Source: Brachypterus glaber
Lineage: Eukaryota > Arthropoda > Insecta > Coleoptera > Kateretidae
Assembly (NCBI GenBank): GCA_958510825.1
Contig: OY294054.1
Coordinates: 6,185,683-6,249,682 of the forward strand
Reading direction: 5' to 3'
DNA: 64,000 nucleotides
Below the pieces are notes generated by a model that saw nothing but the letters and a program-made list of their open reading frames with translations, searched no databases and was not told where the DNA came from. The translations under genes were made by a program, and so were the position numbers. Shown here piece by piece: positions 1 through 10,735 of the stretch (within the stretch, counting starts at the first letter, position 1; each line of letters opens with the position of its first letter).

Positions 1-1385
1 AAAATGCACCATTTTTAAAGGGCCATAGTAGCTTTAAAAGCGATTTTTCGACATATTTTTTTTCTTAGTTTTCGATATAACTCCGCATCATTAAAATTTT
101 GGTTTTCAACGTTTTAGTATTTAATTTTGCGTCCATGAACCGTGAAACTTATTATTTTTTCTCGAAAACGGTTTGTCCTACAGTGTTACAACAAAAGTAC
201 CTTTTTTATGTATTTTAACCTGAGGAATCATATACCAAAAATAAAATTAAAAAAAAGTTAAAAGAAAAAAGTTTGGCACAAAAAACTAATAAGGCCCCCC
301 CGTTTCGCACTCCCCTGGTTAAAATAAATACATGAAAATAACATACATAAGATGCACCTTATTAAGATAAGTTCACGTGCAAAACCTCGTTGCTATATCT
401 TAAAGGGTTCCCGAGTTATTAAATAAAAAACGATTTTTTAGCCACTTTCAATGGGGCGTAGCTCCCTTACGACGCATTTTTAGACATATGTTTATAGGAA
501 CTTTTTGTCATAATTTATGATGTAGAATCACCCCTTAACATTTCGGACCCTATTTCAAATACACCGTTACATGTGTTTATATACCGGGTGTTTTTCAAAG
601 GTGGCTCGCCCCTATAACTTTTTTATTCTTAGAGATAAAAGAATAAAATTTACAGGGTGTTTATAAGACCATATTTTGAATTATATCATATAATGTATTT
701 TTTTTTACTTCCGGTTTAACCGGAAACGACCCCTAGTTATGATTTTTAAATGGGACACCCTGTATATTTTTACATATTTGGATTTTCCATTAAATTTTGT
801 GTCTTATCCTAAGTTTTTGTCATATTTTGACATCTTTTGTAATTTTTTAAATAAAATTTTGTTTTAGATTTATTTATTTAAAGTCACTAAATCTTTTTAT
901 TTTGTATCAAATATTGCTAGAAAAATACAAATTATTAAAAAAATTGTTTACTTTTGATTTTACACGAAATTTAAACTTGGAAAACATATTTTTTGCTTTA
1001 ACTCAAATTTTTGCTTAATAACGTCTACGGGCCCAATATGATTAGAAAGTTAATTTTTTTCCTCTTTACAAAAAGGTAATATTTATTTTCATAATCTCTT
1101 TAAAATAATATAAGTTTTTAAAATAATATACGCGTTGCACGCCTTTGATGATGCCGCCAAACAAGCCGCATAAAAACATTTATAGACCAAGTAACCTTCA
1201 ATTGACCCTAAACAAAAGTTTTCTACTCTTTTTTGGTTTTGAGCTAGAGCTCCACACATGCATTTTTTTAGCATAACAACAGTTTTAAATGCCAAAATTA
1301 AAAATTATATGTATTTTCTTTATTGTATAATAGTTTTCTATTAAAATTTTTAATTTTAAAGAATCTTTAAAAATGTCACTTTTAT
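1..1385. repeat. Left arm of a long inverted-repeat (foldback) element
   Basis: This stretch is an imperfect inverted copy of 2043-2127 plus 3492-4266. Matching blocks are 1-590 with about 3700-4266, 1180-1320 with 3497-3634, and 1314-1390 with 2043-2125. The first base is already inside the arm, so the element probably extends left of the window. About 590-1180 has no counterpart in the other arm and is probably a separate insertion; it carries the word gacaccctgtata (745 onward), seen again near 9750. There is no transposase ORF, so this is a non-autonomous foldback. A related arm fragment lies at 21362-21530. Confidence 0.75.
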
Positions 1386-2042
1386 GTGCAAAACTGGAGT
1401 GATTTGGGCAAAGCATAGATTTTCCCATAAAGGCGTGGCATTTTGTGGAGATATTGGTTTTCAGGATTCGACCAGAGATTTGGCGGTTTAAATTACAATG
1501 GAAAACAGTAACTAAAATTGGGTTTACTATAAAAATTGTTGAAAAACATCAATATCCCAACATTGGCTTTTATAAGTAGCTTGACCAGAGTAAACTTAGT
1601 TATTTTACACAGTGAAAAATAAATTAACATGGAGACATTTATTATGTTAAATAATAAAAAATTACTTTTTAATTAAACAAGTAGGTAGACATAATTTATA
1701 ATGCAATGTTCCTTATTGATAAGATTACAATAAAATTATTGAATAAATTGCCAAATTTTCGTTTTCTACGGTATTTTCTTCAACATTTTTTTAAGTTTCT
1801 GGACAAATAAATGTGTTTTCTACATAACTGTTTTCTTCCTGAATATTTCCAAAAGTCTTGCTTTGTTAAATTTTTTATTCTAAATTAAATTCTAGATTAA
1901 ATCTATTTCAAATTTTGGATATTAGATTTTTATGAACGTTGACAGCAGCAGTAGCTGCCTCTGGAAGGAGCGACACTACGTCATACTTGAAAATTTCAAT
2001 CTCACAGCAACCTATTTATTTGCGATAGCGTCATTCCACAAT
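1386..2042. other. Central loop between the foldback arms
   Basis: This AT-rich spacer separates the two arms. No coding potential of note and no internal inverted match were seen. The block around 1925-2040 is less AT-rich (gcagcagtagctgcctctgg) but shows no recognisable feature. Confidence 0.5.
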
Positions 2043-2164
2043 AAAAGTGACATTTTTAAAGATTAAAAATTATTATAGAAAAATATTTTTTTTAGTAAGA
2101 AAAACTATTATACAATAAAGAAAAAAAGTTTTACTTTTCTTGTTCTATTAAATTATATGTAGGT

Positions 2165-2310
2165 ATATTTTCTTGGTTTTTAGAACACGTAATAAAAAAT
2201 ACTTTTATTCCAACGTTTCGGCGTTTGGACTTTTTTTTATTGTACAGCCATTTTCAAGGATATTACAACGAATTAAAAAAAATAAATGTATAAATAAAAT
2301 TAAGTAAAAA
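2165..2310 (-). repeat. Penelope pseudo-LTR (downstream copy)
   Basis: This stretch is the inverted counterpart of 3360-3490. On the minus strand it contains cttgaaaatggctg followed by cgccgaaacgttgg (about 2208-2260), a layout resembling the hammerhead-ribozyme core reported in Penelope pseudo-LTRs, but with the CTGATGA box degenerate. Confidence 0.6.
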
Positions 2311-2391
2311 TATTTGGACTTTTAAAAGTCAACTTGACAAATATATAAAATTAAGGTACAGGTATAAGTGTTAATGAGTTAGTGAAAAGAT

Positions 2392-3030
2392 TTATCTTAA
2401 TATGTTAAGATATAAAGTGCTTAAGTTTTTAGTATCCTTTCTAAAGTTTATAGTATTGTTTGAATTTAATTTAATGTGAACCATTTCTAAAAACTTTCGT
2501 TTAAATTTATTTTTCTTCCTATCTAAAATTTTAACATTATCGAAGTCGAAAAAATGACCTTCATTGAAATGGTGATTGCTTATACAGATATTTTTACAAC
2601 TGGATTTATGCTGTGATACCCTAGATTTGAGAATATTTTTTGTTTCACCTAAATAAAACTTCGTACAATTTTTGCAGTCTATTTTATAAATAAGTCCTGA
2701 TCTTAAATTGTCTGGGGTTTTGTCTTTTAATTTATTATAAAGTTGATTTATTGTAAAATCATTGTGGTTTGATATTACAATGTTTTCCTTTTTTAAAATG
2801 TTTGTAATTTTTAAACTTAAATTGGGTATTAAAGGTAATTTAAAATATTTTATATCGTTTGGATTTAATCGAGGATTATTATTTTGATTATTTTGTGTAT
2901 TTTGATTCTGAAAAAGAATTGTATTAAGTAAGTTTAAAGGGTGACCATTTTCCAAAAGTATGTTATTAATTTTATTTAAATTTTTATTGTGAAATTGCTG
3001 ATCACTTAATTTTAGAACTCTATTTTTCAA
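2392..3030 (-). CDS. GIY-YIG endonuclease domain of the Penelope-like element
   Basis: The frame is 212 residues. The N-terminal ~90 residues are Asn/Lys-rich linker. A GIY-YIG nuclease follows: GLIYKIDCKNC (about residues 112-122), then KFYLGET (about 124-130) and an R..QH block near 138-141. In Penelope elements the Cys pair before YLGET and the fused GIY-YIG domain are characteristic; the nuclease cuts target DNA to prime reverse transcription. It follows the RT fragment with a 4-bp overlap in another frame, so it is probably a remnant. The start is nominal, since the natural protein begins upstream in the RT. Confidence 0.8.
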   Translation of the reverse strand: MKNRVLKLSDQQFHNKNLNKINNILLENGHPLNLLNTILFQNQNTQNNQNNNPRLNPNDIKYFKLPLIPNLSLKITNILKKENIVISNHNDFTINQLYNKLKDKTPDNLRSGLIYKIDCKNCTKFYLGETKNILKSRVSQHKSSCKNICISNHHFNEGHFFDFDNVKILDRKKNKFKRKFLEMVHIKLNSNNTINFRKDTKNLSTLYLNILR

Positions 3031-3320
3031 AATTTTAACTGTATTAAATTTATATTTTTATTTTGGAAGGTATTAAAATGTAAATATCGATTTGAACTGT
3101 AAGGTTTTTGGTACCAATCTGTTAATATAGAACCATTTTCCTGTCTTATTAACGTAATGTCTAAATAGTTTAGTTTTTTATTGTTTTCTTTTTCGAGGGT
3201 GAATTGAATTTTTTGGTTAAATGAATTAAATAAATTTAACACATTTTGCTCTTCCCCGTTAGGAATTATTGTAAAAATATCATCCACAAAGATTTTAAGA
3301 CAAACAAAATTAAATTGCAA
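3027..3320 (-). pseudogene. Penelope-like reverse transcriptase, C-terminal part
   Basis: The 97-residue frame holds the catalytic-loop motif FVDDIF (residues 11-16, the Penelope version of YxDD), followed by ETKENNKK-type and LNYLDI blocks (about residues 48-54) and a WYQKPY block (about 69-74), all typical of the end of a Penelope RT. The palm and fingers are missing upstream. In the family, RT and endonuclease form one polypeptide; here the frame stops at the 4-base overlap with the endonuclease ORF, so a frameshift separates them. The fragment is inactive. Confidence 0.75.
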
Positions 3321-3359
3321 ACCTAAAATTCATAATTATTGCAGCAAAAATTGGGTTAG

Positions 3360-3490
3360 TTAATTTTATTTATACATTTATTTTTTTTAATTAGTTGTAA
3401 TATCCTTGAAAATGACTGTACAATAAACGCCGAAGCGTTGAAATAAAAGTATTTTTTATTACGTGTTCTAAAAAACAAGAAAATATACCT
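3360..3490 (+). repeat. Penelope pseudo-LTR (upstream, inverted copy)
   Basis: The stretch matches 2165-2310 in inverted orientation (shared words acacgtaataaaaaatac and tttcaaggatattacaac). It differs at the ribozyme-like GAAA, which reads GAAG here. Confidence 0.6.
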
Positions 3491-3491
3491 A

Positions 3492-4266
3492 AATAAAGAA
3501 AAAAATATATAATTTTTAATTTTGGCATTTAAAACTGTTGTTATGCTAAAAAATGTACGTGTGAAGCTCTATCTCAAAACCAAAAAACCTAAACTTTTGT
3601 TTAGGGTCAATTGAAGGTAACTTGGTCTATATTGACTGGTAAAAATTGTATAGTGATATCTCTGTTAATAACGCCAGAAATTATCTGATTTATCTTAGAA
3701 GGCCCGCCCTGTATACACGGTGTATTTGAAATAGGGTCCGAAATTTTAAGGGGTGATTCTACATCTGAAAATATGAAAAAAGTTCCTATAAACATATATC
3801 TAAAAATGCGTAGTAAGGGAGCTACGCCCCTTTGAGTGGCTAAAGAATTCGGTTTTTATTTAATAACTCAGGAACCCTTTAAGATATAGCAACGTATATT
3901 ATTTTCATGTAGTTATTTTAACCAGGGCCTTGCGAAACTGGGAGCCTTATCGGTTTTTTGTCCCAAAATTTTTTTTTGTGTAATTTTTTTGTAATTTTTT
4001 TTTTGTATACGATTCCTCAGGTCAAAATACATGAAAAAGGTACTCTTGTTGTAACACTTTAGGATTAACCGTTTTCGATAAAAATTAGTTTGAAGCTAAA
4101 ATTTCACGGTTCGTGGACGAAAAATGAAATAGTAAAATGTTGAAAACCAAAATTTTACTGATGCAGGGTTATTCTATATCGAAAACTAAGAAAAAAAGTC
4201 TATACATGCATGTCGAAAAATCGCTTTTAAAGCTACTATGGCCCTTTAAAAATGGTGCATTTTTAG
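3492..4266. repeat. Right arm of the first foldback element
   Basis: Inverted copy of the left arm, continued from 2043-2127 across the Penelope insertion. The outer end matches the window start (ctatggccctttaaaaatgg). The short piece 3634-3715 has no clear partner and ends in the word gccctgtatacacgg. Confidence 0.75.
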
Positions 4267-4371
4267 GAGACCATAGCTCGCTTAAGACTGATTTTTGACC
4301 CAGCGGCCAGGGGCTATAGCAACCGATTAATAGATATTACGTAAATTTTAATATTTATGTTTCTATTTTAG

Positions 4372-4524
4372 AATTTGAGGGACCCTGATGGAAACCAGTA
4401 CTCGCCTTACCAATATAGCCTTCAAACCTCAGCAGATGGTTCCATTTTAATGGTACCTAGATCAAATGCTACTATTTCAAACCCAGAACGCAAAGAACCC
4501 TCCCCAAATAAAGATTCAAACTAG
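4372..4524 (+). CDS. Probable last coding exon of an unrecognised host gene
   Basis: A pyrimidine-rich stretch ending in ttctattttag precedes an open frame of 50 codons ending in TAG at 4522-4524. An in-frame TAG lies exactly at the acceptor, so the frame needs splicing and starts in phase 0. Base composition is far less AT-rich than the flanks. The peptide begins NLRDPDGNQYSPYQYSLQTS and ends in a Ser/Pro/Asn-rich tail, looking like a cytoplasmic C-terminus. The family is not recognised. Upstream exons would lie left of the window, which would put the first foldback in an intron. The alternative is a chance open frame. Confidence 0.45.
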   Translation, partial: NLRDPDGNQYSPYQYSLQTSADGSILMVPRSNATISNPERKEPSPNKDSN

Positions 4525-5184
4525 GATTTAAATTATATTTTTTTGGGTAATTCTTTTAAACCGGGAAAAGAAGACAAATATATGCTCAAATATTTTTTTT
4601 ATTTTACAATTTTTATTTTTTAGATGTTTGAATATTCATTTTATTTTTTTGGGAAAGAATTTTTTAAATGAGCATTTATTTGGTCGGTGCTTTAATTTTT
4701 TGCGTTTATTTTTTCACATTAGTGTAATTCTAAAAAAAAATTCTAACATAAATAATACATATATCTATATTTTTATAATATTGCATTAATAATAATAAAA
4801 AAAAAACATCAGGTGATGAATATGCCTTTAATATAAAAACTAATTATATTTTTTTTCTTTTTGTACATATAGTTTAATGCCATAGCTTGTAATATGTTGC
4901 TTGTGAGTTATGTGTCTGACTGAAAAATTTGGTGTAGGATCCCTGGGTTATAGTGATATGTAGTTGACTTTGGTCAAAAAACATGTTTTTGTAATCTTAC
5001 TTCTAAAAGACACTGTCCAACAAAATCAATTTTTTTTTTGTAACTTGTTTACCATACGTGTATCCACCAATTGGACATGATTTGGGCATTTCCATTATTT
5101 CTATTTACGATTATGGCGATATCGCATTTCCAATGGCTAGTAGAACACACAGTATGGTAACCTAGGACGTACCTAATATGCATT
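4525..5184 (+). other. Putative 3' UTR and AT-rich intergenic sequence
   Basis: No coding frame of note. If the exon at 4372-4524 is real, this holds its 3' UTR. No canonical aataaa hexamer was placed with confidence; a poly-A-like run occurs near 4796-4806. Confidence 0.3.
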
Positions 5185-5310
5185 TTTTAATACCCAAAGT
5201 AAAAACCGGAAAAACGAACAAAGAGTTGCGGAATTAATAACACCAGCCCACAAAAAAATGCAGTTACTATTCACTAGACTTTATTTTTCTTACGTATTTT
5301 TGGGCGCTGA
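5185..5310. repeat. Left short inverted repeat flanking a non-LTR element
   Basis: The stretch is an inverted copy of 8965-9090. Shared words include tttttcttacgtatttttg, an acaccagcccac block and an aacaaag..ttgcgg block. It appears to be an older element split by the non-LTR insertion. Confidence 0.6.
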
Positions 5311-5499
5311 AATAGTATATTTATTTATTTTTTATATATACAGTTCTATATAATATGCATGTCATATTTTAGAACAGGTCAAGAATACAAGGTATAATAA
5401 GTTATCAGTCAAAACACAACGTAACAAATAAAAACAAAATAAAAACAAAATAAAATAAATAGTAAAATTTACGACTACACCAATGAAAGAAGCTTAAAA

Positions 5500-7400
5500 T
5501 TTAAATTTTTTAAACTCTTCTATCAAGTAAAAGCACTGTTGCAATAAAAGAAATTATAGTTCTTTTAAATATATTAAAACTATTTATATTTTTAAAATTA
5601 ACCTGGCGATTGTATAAGTTTAAACCCAATCTGGTAGGTAAACCATCATATGTTTATTTTAAAAGTCTTTATTGAATATGAAAAGTTTGAGCATCTCTTA
5701 TGCAACGAACCATTCAAAACAAAATTTTCTCTATTTTTATAAATATGGCATAAAAGTTCAAGTAAAATTAGACAAGGTAGAGATAAAATGTTCAGTCTTA
5801 TAAATAGTTCCCTGCATAGATGGTTATATGGTGCATTATTCAAACACCTAACGGCAGGTTTTTAAACAAGAAAAACATCCTCAGCGGCAGATGATAGGCC
5901 CCAAAGTAAAATACCATAATTAAGCCTTGACTTGAACTGTCCGAAATAAAATGTTTTAAGTTGTGTCCGATTAAGGATACGATATAGCGATCATAAAAGA
6001 AAACATGTTGAAGTGGACATAAGCTTTGAGCAATACGTTTCCAGGCAAGGTTTTCATCTAGCTGGAAGCCTAAAAATGTAACAGTGTTTGTTTGGGGTTG
6101 ATTAATATTATTTACTGTAACATCTATGCTTTCAAGATTTCTCTTTTGATACGGATGGAATCTCATCTTATAAGTCTTGGTTACGTTTAAAGAAAGCATG
6201 TTATCATTAAACCAGTTACAAAATTTATTTGTTGTGCATTGGGTAAGAATTGTGAGGTCGGAATCAGATTTGGTTGAAATTAAAATAGGATTAAAAGAGT
6301 TGGTCCTAATATTGACCCTTGGGGTACACCTATATTAATGTTTACTGTATCAGAAAAAAATATATTTTATTAGATTATCAGTTTTACTCCTAATTAAAAC
6401 GATTTTTTATATAGGATTCAAACGATTGTAACGCCTTCCCCCTTATACCATAACTGTAAAGTTTTTTAAGTAGAGAATCTATATCAACGCAGTCGAAGGC
6501 CCGGCTAAGATTGCAAAAAATCCCAACAGGATATTCCCCTGCTTCAATTTTCTCTAAAATGGTTTCGTAAAAACAGAGAGCTGCCGTGGCTGTAGATCTT
6601 CCTTGTCTGAAACCATGTTGCACATTGTTTAAAGTTTTATGTTTAATAAAATAGTCAAAAAGTCTGACAATACTCAATTTTTTTTGAGAAAGCAGGAGCT
6701 AAACTAATTTAACGGTAATTTTCTATGTTTTTTTTCCATCGCCTTTTTTATAAATCGGTATTATTATAGACGTTTTTAGTTAAGAGGGATAAATACCTTC
6801 TAGGGAACAATTTATAATATTGGTTAATGGTGATATGATATAGGGCGCAGCAGATTTCAGAATAAAGACAGGTATTTCATCAACCTCAACAGATCTCTTG
6901 TTCTTTAATCTATTTTTGATTACGTTTAAAATTTCAAAATCAGTGAATAGCGATAAGAAAATACTATTTTGTATACCAACGTTAGGGGTTGGAATAGGGT
7001 TTTCAGGATGGAGAATTTTTTGCTGAACTTTTTGGGGTATGTCGCTGAAAAAATTATTTAAAACTTTTTTGGTTTGATAATATTGTTTTTTTTTTGTACT
7101 ACGTATAAGAGAGAAGTGTAGATTTCTTTTATTTTTATAGACTTGGTTTAGTTCCGGAAAGGATTTTTAAATCTCTTATTCTTGCGTTAGAATGCTTTAT
7201 TTCATCGTTAACCCAAGATTTATAAGAAATGTTACTTTCAAAACGTTTTGGAGAAAAGCAAGAATTAAAGTGGTTTGTAAAAGTTTGAAAGAATACATCG
7301 AACTTAGTCTCGGTTGAGGTAAGATGTAATAAGTAGTTCCATGTTTCGTTTAAGAGTGCGGCTTTAAATTGTGTAATGTTTTGTTCAGAAAAACTCTACT
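5500..7400 (-). pseudogene. Non-LTR reverse transcriptase, multiply frameshifted
   Basis: The clearest piece (6677-6390) has the RT blocks QHGFRQGRST (about residues 20-29) and LSRAFDCVD, where the canonical catalytic SKAFD reads SRAFD. Further left, 6199-5840 carries the thumb-region block VTFLGFQLDENLAWKR, and 5843-5646 the SLPCLILLELL block. The YADD-type box was not found intact. Numerous stops and frameshifts mean it is dead. Confidence 0.7.
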
Positions 7401-7541
7401 TCGGTGACCGTTTTTGTTTCTCTGGTTTTATCTATGTTTAAACCTGTGTCAAAAAAAAGTACGATCGGAAATTATTAAATATTCAATACTATTTGTATTT
7501 TTCCGAGTTTTCTCTGTTTCTTTTTGCATTATCTAATGCTT

Positions 7542-8201
7542 TTAATTCTGTGTTAAGCGGAGGTGAAGAAAATTTTCACTTAGGTTATTCTGCATTGGAT
7601 GTATGTTAGATAACTCCTCTGCTATGGAGATATCATTTCTGTTTTTACTTGAAGCCAAATTGTTCTGACCTTGAATATATTTAGTACAGTTTTGTTGGTT
7701 AAGAGACTCCGTATTTTCAATGTGTGTCTCTATCTCTGCATTTATCAAAAACTTAATTGCAATGTAGTTTAGTATTGTCTCCTTTCCTTTATAGGTTAGC
7801 CCATTTTGCTTATTGTGGTAAAATTTAATTAATTTTTTGGGATCAATAAATTTAATGTGGTTACTTTGTGATAGAGTGTTATTCATTTTAATGTTTTCAT
7901 CGTTAATTTTCTTAATTAGATCACTTTTACCTAATATGTGCGGTATTCCTACAACTATCAAATTTGAGTTTTTGGTTGCTTCAATAAGTTGTTTGAAACA
8001 ATATAGGTCAAGTGATTTATCTTCCATAACATTTTGATTTCCTAAACATAGTAGAACAAAATCCTTTACGTTAAAATTATTTAAATAGTTTATGTGATTT
8101 GTGATGATATTTTCATAGTATTTTTCGTCATATTGAATATTAGTGTCATAAAGCTTATTTGTTTTTACCCAATTGCGAAAATCAAAAATATTGAGATCCA
8201 T
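7542..8201 (-). CDS. SGNH/GDSL esterase-like ORF of the non-LTR element
   Basis: The 219-residue frame has a central region with an SGNH-hydrolase-like pattern: FVLLCLGNQNV (about residues 47-57) resembles a GxND block, and LIVVGIPHI (about 80-88) resembles the following core strand. No clear catalytic Ser motif is visible near the N-terminus, so activity cannot be assumed. Esterase domains are known in ORF1 of CR1-type retrotransposons. The C-terminal ~20 residues look like the start of an endonuclease domain before the frame ends. The start ATG at 8201 follows AT-rich leader sequence. Confidence 0.5.
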   Translation of the reverse strand: MDLNIFDFRNWVKTNKLYDTNIQYDEKYYENIITNHINYLNNFNVKDFVLLCLGNQNVMEDKSLDLYCFKQLIEATKNSNLIVVGIPHILGKSDLIKKINDENIKMNNTLSQSNHIKFIDPKKLIKFYHNKQNGLTYKGKETILNYIAIKFLINAEIETHIENTESLNQQNCTKYIQGQNNLASSKNRNDISIAEELSNIHPMQNNLSENFLHLRLTQN

Positions 8202-8220
8202 AATTTATAGTACGTATACT

Positions 8221-8964
8221 TATAGTGAAGAGATATTATTTTAAAAAATCAAACTTTTAGTCATCATTCACTTTATTCTTTTTTATTTGTTTTTTGTTTT
8301 ATAATTTTTCCTAAATTATATGCACTTTCGTCTGCCAGGATTAATATCTGGCTTTTTTCGGTGGTTTTTGGGTCTTACGCACCGAGTACGCTAACCTAGT
8401 TTCAGTGCTTATGTTTTTACAAGGCGGAGCCAATTTAAAAAAGCACTTGAAGTGCACTGACATAGGTTTGCGTCGAGGTGCGTATACTATTTTTCCTAGG
8501 ACCTAACACCTAAACATCCAGAAAACACAAAAATTGTCTTAAGATTAATTTTATTAATTTGAAGTTTTGTGTTTGATGTTCGCTTGTTCTCTGACAGCAG
8601 ATATGTAAAATCAGCTGATTGTCACTTTCTGACTGCTATCATGGCAACGGGTGGAAAATAAGCACAAACTACTAACTAGGTCGTAGGAAAACGAATTTGA
8701 CAGTTGAAAAGCTCGCTAACCCCTAAAATTTTTCAAGAAACTGCTAAAAAGAATATTGGACCAGCTATCTGGACATCTTCAAAGTTCTCTAGCACCTAAC
8801 TATTGAATTTTGGAAGTTGTGCCTTCAGACACTTTTGATCAGAAAGTAGAGAACTATATTATACCCAAATTTCAGCCAAATCTGACTGGGACCATTTTTC
8901 AAAAAAAAAGGGAGCGGGGTCCTTTGTGGGGTCAGCGACCTTTTTTATTGTCGAACTCCTTTTT
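8221..8964. other. Non-coding stretch between non-LTR element and right inverted repeat
   Basis: It contains less AT-rich sequence (8330-8500, 8580-8700) that may be the 5' region of the retrotransposon. No ORF, RNA gene or repeat could be assigned. Confidence 0.3.
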
Positions 8965-9090
8965 AGAGCGCAAAAATACGTAAGAAAAATATAATCTGGT
9001 TTATAGTAATTGAATTATTTTTTGTGGGCCGGTGTAATTAATAAATTAGCAAACTTTGTTCGGCGGTATTTTTTTTCCTAAAGCTACTTG
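8965..9090. repeat. Right short inverted repeat
   Basis: Inverted partner of 5185-5310; both outer flanks diverge immediately. Confidence 0.6.
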
Positions 9091-10410
9091 CTTTCTATTT
9101 CACGGTGCTTTTTGGAGAATCAATTTTTTTTAATCAGTTGGTTTCTTAACCCGCAGAGAAAAAATGTTTAGCAAAAATATGGAATATTTTATTTGTCACT
9201 TTTGTGTAATCAAATTTTTGGTATCACGCTTTGATTACACATTAAAAAACAAAACAAAATTTAAATGGACGTAAATGATCCATAAGAGAGCGCATTAAAC
9301 GTAGCATTTAATTATCTAGATTTTTATTATTTCTTTTTATTTATTTAGATAGAGTTATAAATGCTATTTTTGTAGCACTGTAGCTCAATTGGATAGCATT
9401 TCTGGATATATGTCCATATTGAACTTTTTTTGTGTTTTGATGTAAAATCTCTTTGTGGCACACGTATTATGTGATAAAGTGCACAAAAACTTCATAAAAA
9501 AACGTATCGTACAACTTTTTTTTTTATTTTTGCTAATTTTTTTCCTAGGAGGTATAAAAATTATTCTCTTGAATTTTATCCTTCGAAAAAAAAATGTTTT
9601 TCGTCTAAGAATGCACCTTGATTTTTTGTAAAGACACACATTTGCATTTGCCAAAGTCGCACATTTGCCTCTTCATATTAGAATCTAATTTTATGAACTG
9701 TATCCAGCTTTTCCGGAAATTGTCCCAACTAGATTTTTTCTTTAAATAAGACACCCTGTATATTTTATTACCGTTGGATTAGAACTTAATTATAATAAAA
9801 CAAAAAGTTATATACAAATATTAATCCAAGTTTGAATTAATAATTTAACTTTTTATTCAACATTTAATTCTCTATCCAACTTTTTATTTAAAATTTCTCT
9901 ATCCAACGTTAATAAGAAGCAGGTTATTTAAAAAATCTAAAAACTTTATAAAATAGTAATTATAAAAGTACATATTTTATGTATTTAAATTTTTACTTAG
10001 GGATACAGATTTTCCCTAAGTAACACAATCACTGTTGGACTGTGTTATTATATTTTTTTCTTTTGATATAGGTTATGTAATTTAAAAAAAAATAAAATAA
10101 TTAAGAATTAAATAAAAACAATTATTGCAAACAAAAATAATTATGAGAATATCTTTCATTTAAACAAAAATAAAAGTAGGTACATGGTGATCCCGCATTC
10201 AAGCCAATAACTCGATAACAGCAATTTCAAAAATTATTTTTCATATATTCAAGGTAAATTATGAAAAAATGTTGACACTTTCCATTTTTGAAGGATATTG
10301 GGTCCTTCTGAGAAAAAAAACGAATAAATAGGTCCGACTGTACCGTCTACGTATATAAGACGGAGCATATTATTGACACTTAAAAAACGAGATAAAAGTT
10401 TAAAAAAAAT
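9091..10410. other. AT-rich sequence without recognised genes
   Basis: No supported gene. The word gacaccctgtatatttt near 9750 also occurs near 745 and probably marks an element end. Short open frames here are Lys/Phe-rich composition artefacts. Confidence 0.4.
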
Positions 10411-10414
10411 CTTG

Positions 10415-10735
10415 CCCAATAGGCAATGTGAATAAAAATTTTGCAAAAGCTTTTTCTTATAATTTTTAGATAATTTTTAGATAAAGGCTAGTTTTCGTAC
10501 ATTAAACGTAGTGTACCAAAATTAGCTTTTACTTAAAAAATTAAGAAAAAGGTTTTGCTACATTTTTAATCACATTGCCCATTGATTCAGCTGTTACTGA
10601 GATATTGGGCATTGTGAATCAAAATCTAGTAAAAGCTTTTTTATAATTTTTAAGTAAAAGATAATTTATCAAAATTAGCTTTAACTTAAAAAATTTAAGA
10701 AAACGCTTTTGCCTAATTTACATTGCTGATTGCCT
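10415..10735. repeat. Two adjacent related palindromes
   Basis: The first (about 10415-10583) and second (about 10605-10735) each fold on themselves: a cattg..ttttgc(a)aaagctttttctta arm is followed by its inverse. The two palindromes are also similar to each other, suggesting a duplicated small MITE. AT content is very high, so arm edges are approximate. Confidence 0.55.

Larger units (their letters stand above)
2128..3491 (-). mobile_element. Penelope-like retroelement, 5'-truncated, inserted in the right foldback arm
   Basis: The element is bounded by a 14-bp direct repeat (aataaagaaaaaaa at 2114-2127 and 3492-3505), which reads as its target-site duplication. Removing it rejoins the right foldback arm. 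It carries a partial reverse transcriptase and a GIY-YIG endonuclease on the minus strand. Related sequence (about 2165-2310 and 3360-3490) sits at its two ends in opposite orientation, as in the inverted pseudo-LTR layout known for Penelope elements. The RT starts immediately inside the upstream pseudo-LTR, so most of the RT is missing. A second piece of the same family lies at 20022-20285. Confidence 0.85.
5330..8220 (-). mobile_element. Decayed non-LTR retrotransposon with ORF1 esterase-like domain
   Basis: Reading right to left: an SGNH/esterase-like ORF (8201-7542), remnants of an RT domain in several frames (about 7400-6390), an RT thumb (6199-5840) and a C-terminal region (5843-5500). 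Much of the apurinic-type endonuclease is missing, because the esterase ORF runs almost directly into pre-RT sequence. The C-terminal LPCLILLELL block is typical of CR1/Jockey-type elements. It lies within the 5185-5310/8965-9090 inverted repeat. Confidence 0.7.

Noticed and set aside
9372..9400. tRNA-like box A (tagctcaattgg)
   Set aside because: No box B and no cloverleaf pairing follow; a chance match.
9385..9654. 89-residue minus-strand frame
   Set aside because: Lys/Phe/Arg-rich translation of AT-rich DNA with no recognisable motif.
10249..10446. 65-residue minus-strand frame
   Set aside because: Overlaps a palindrome and shows no protein-like pattern.
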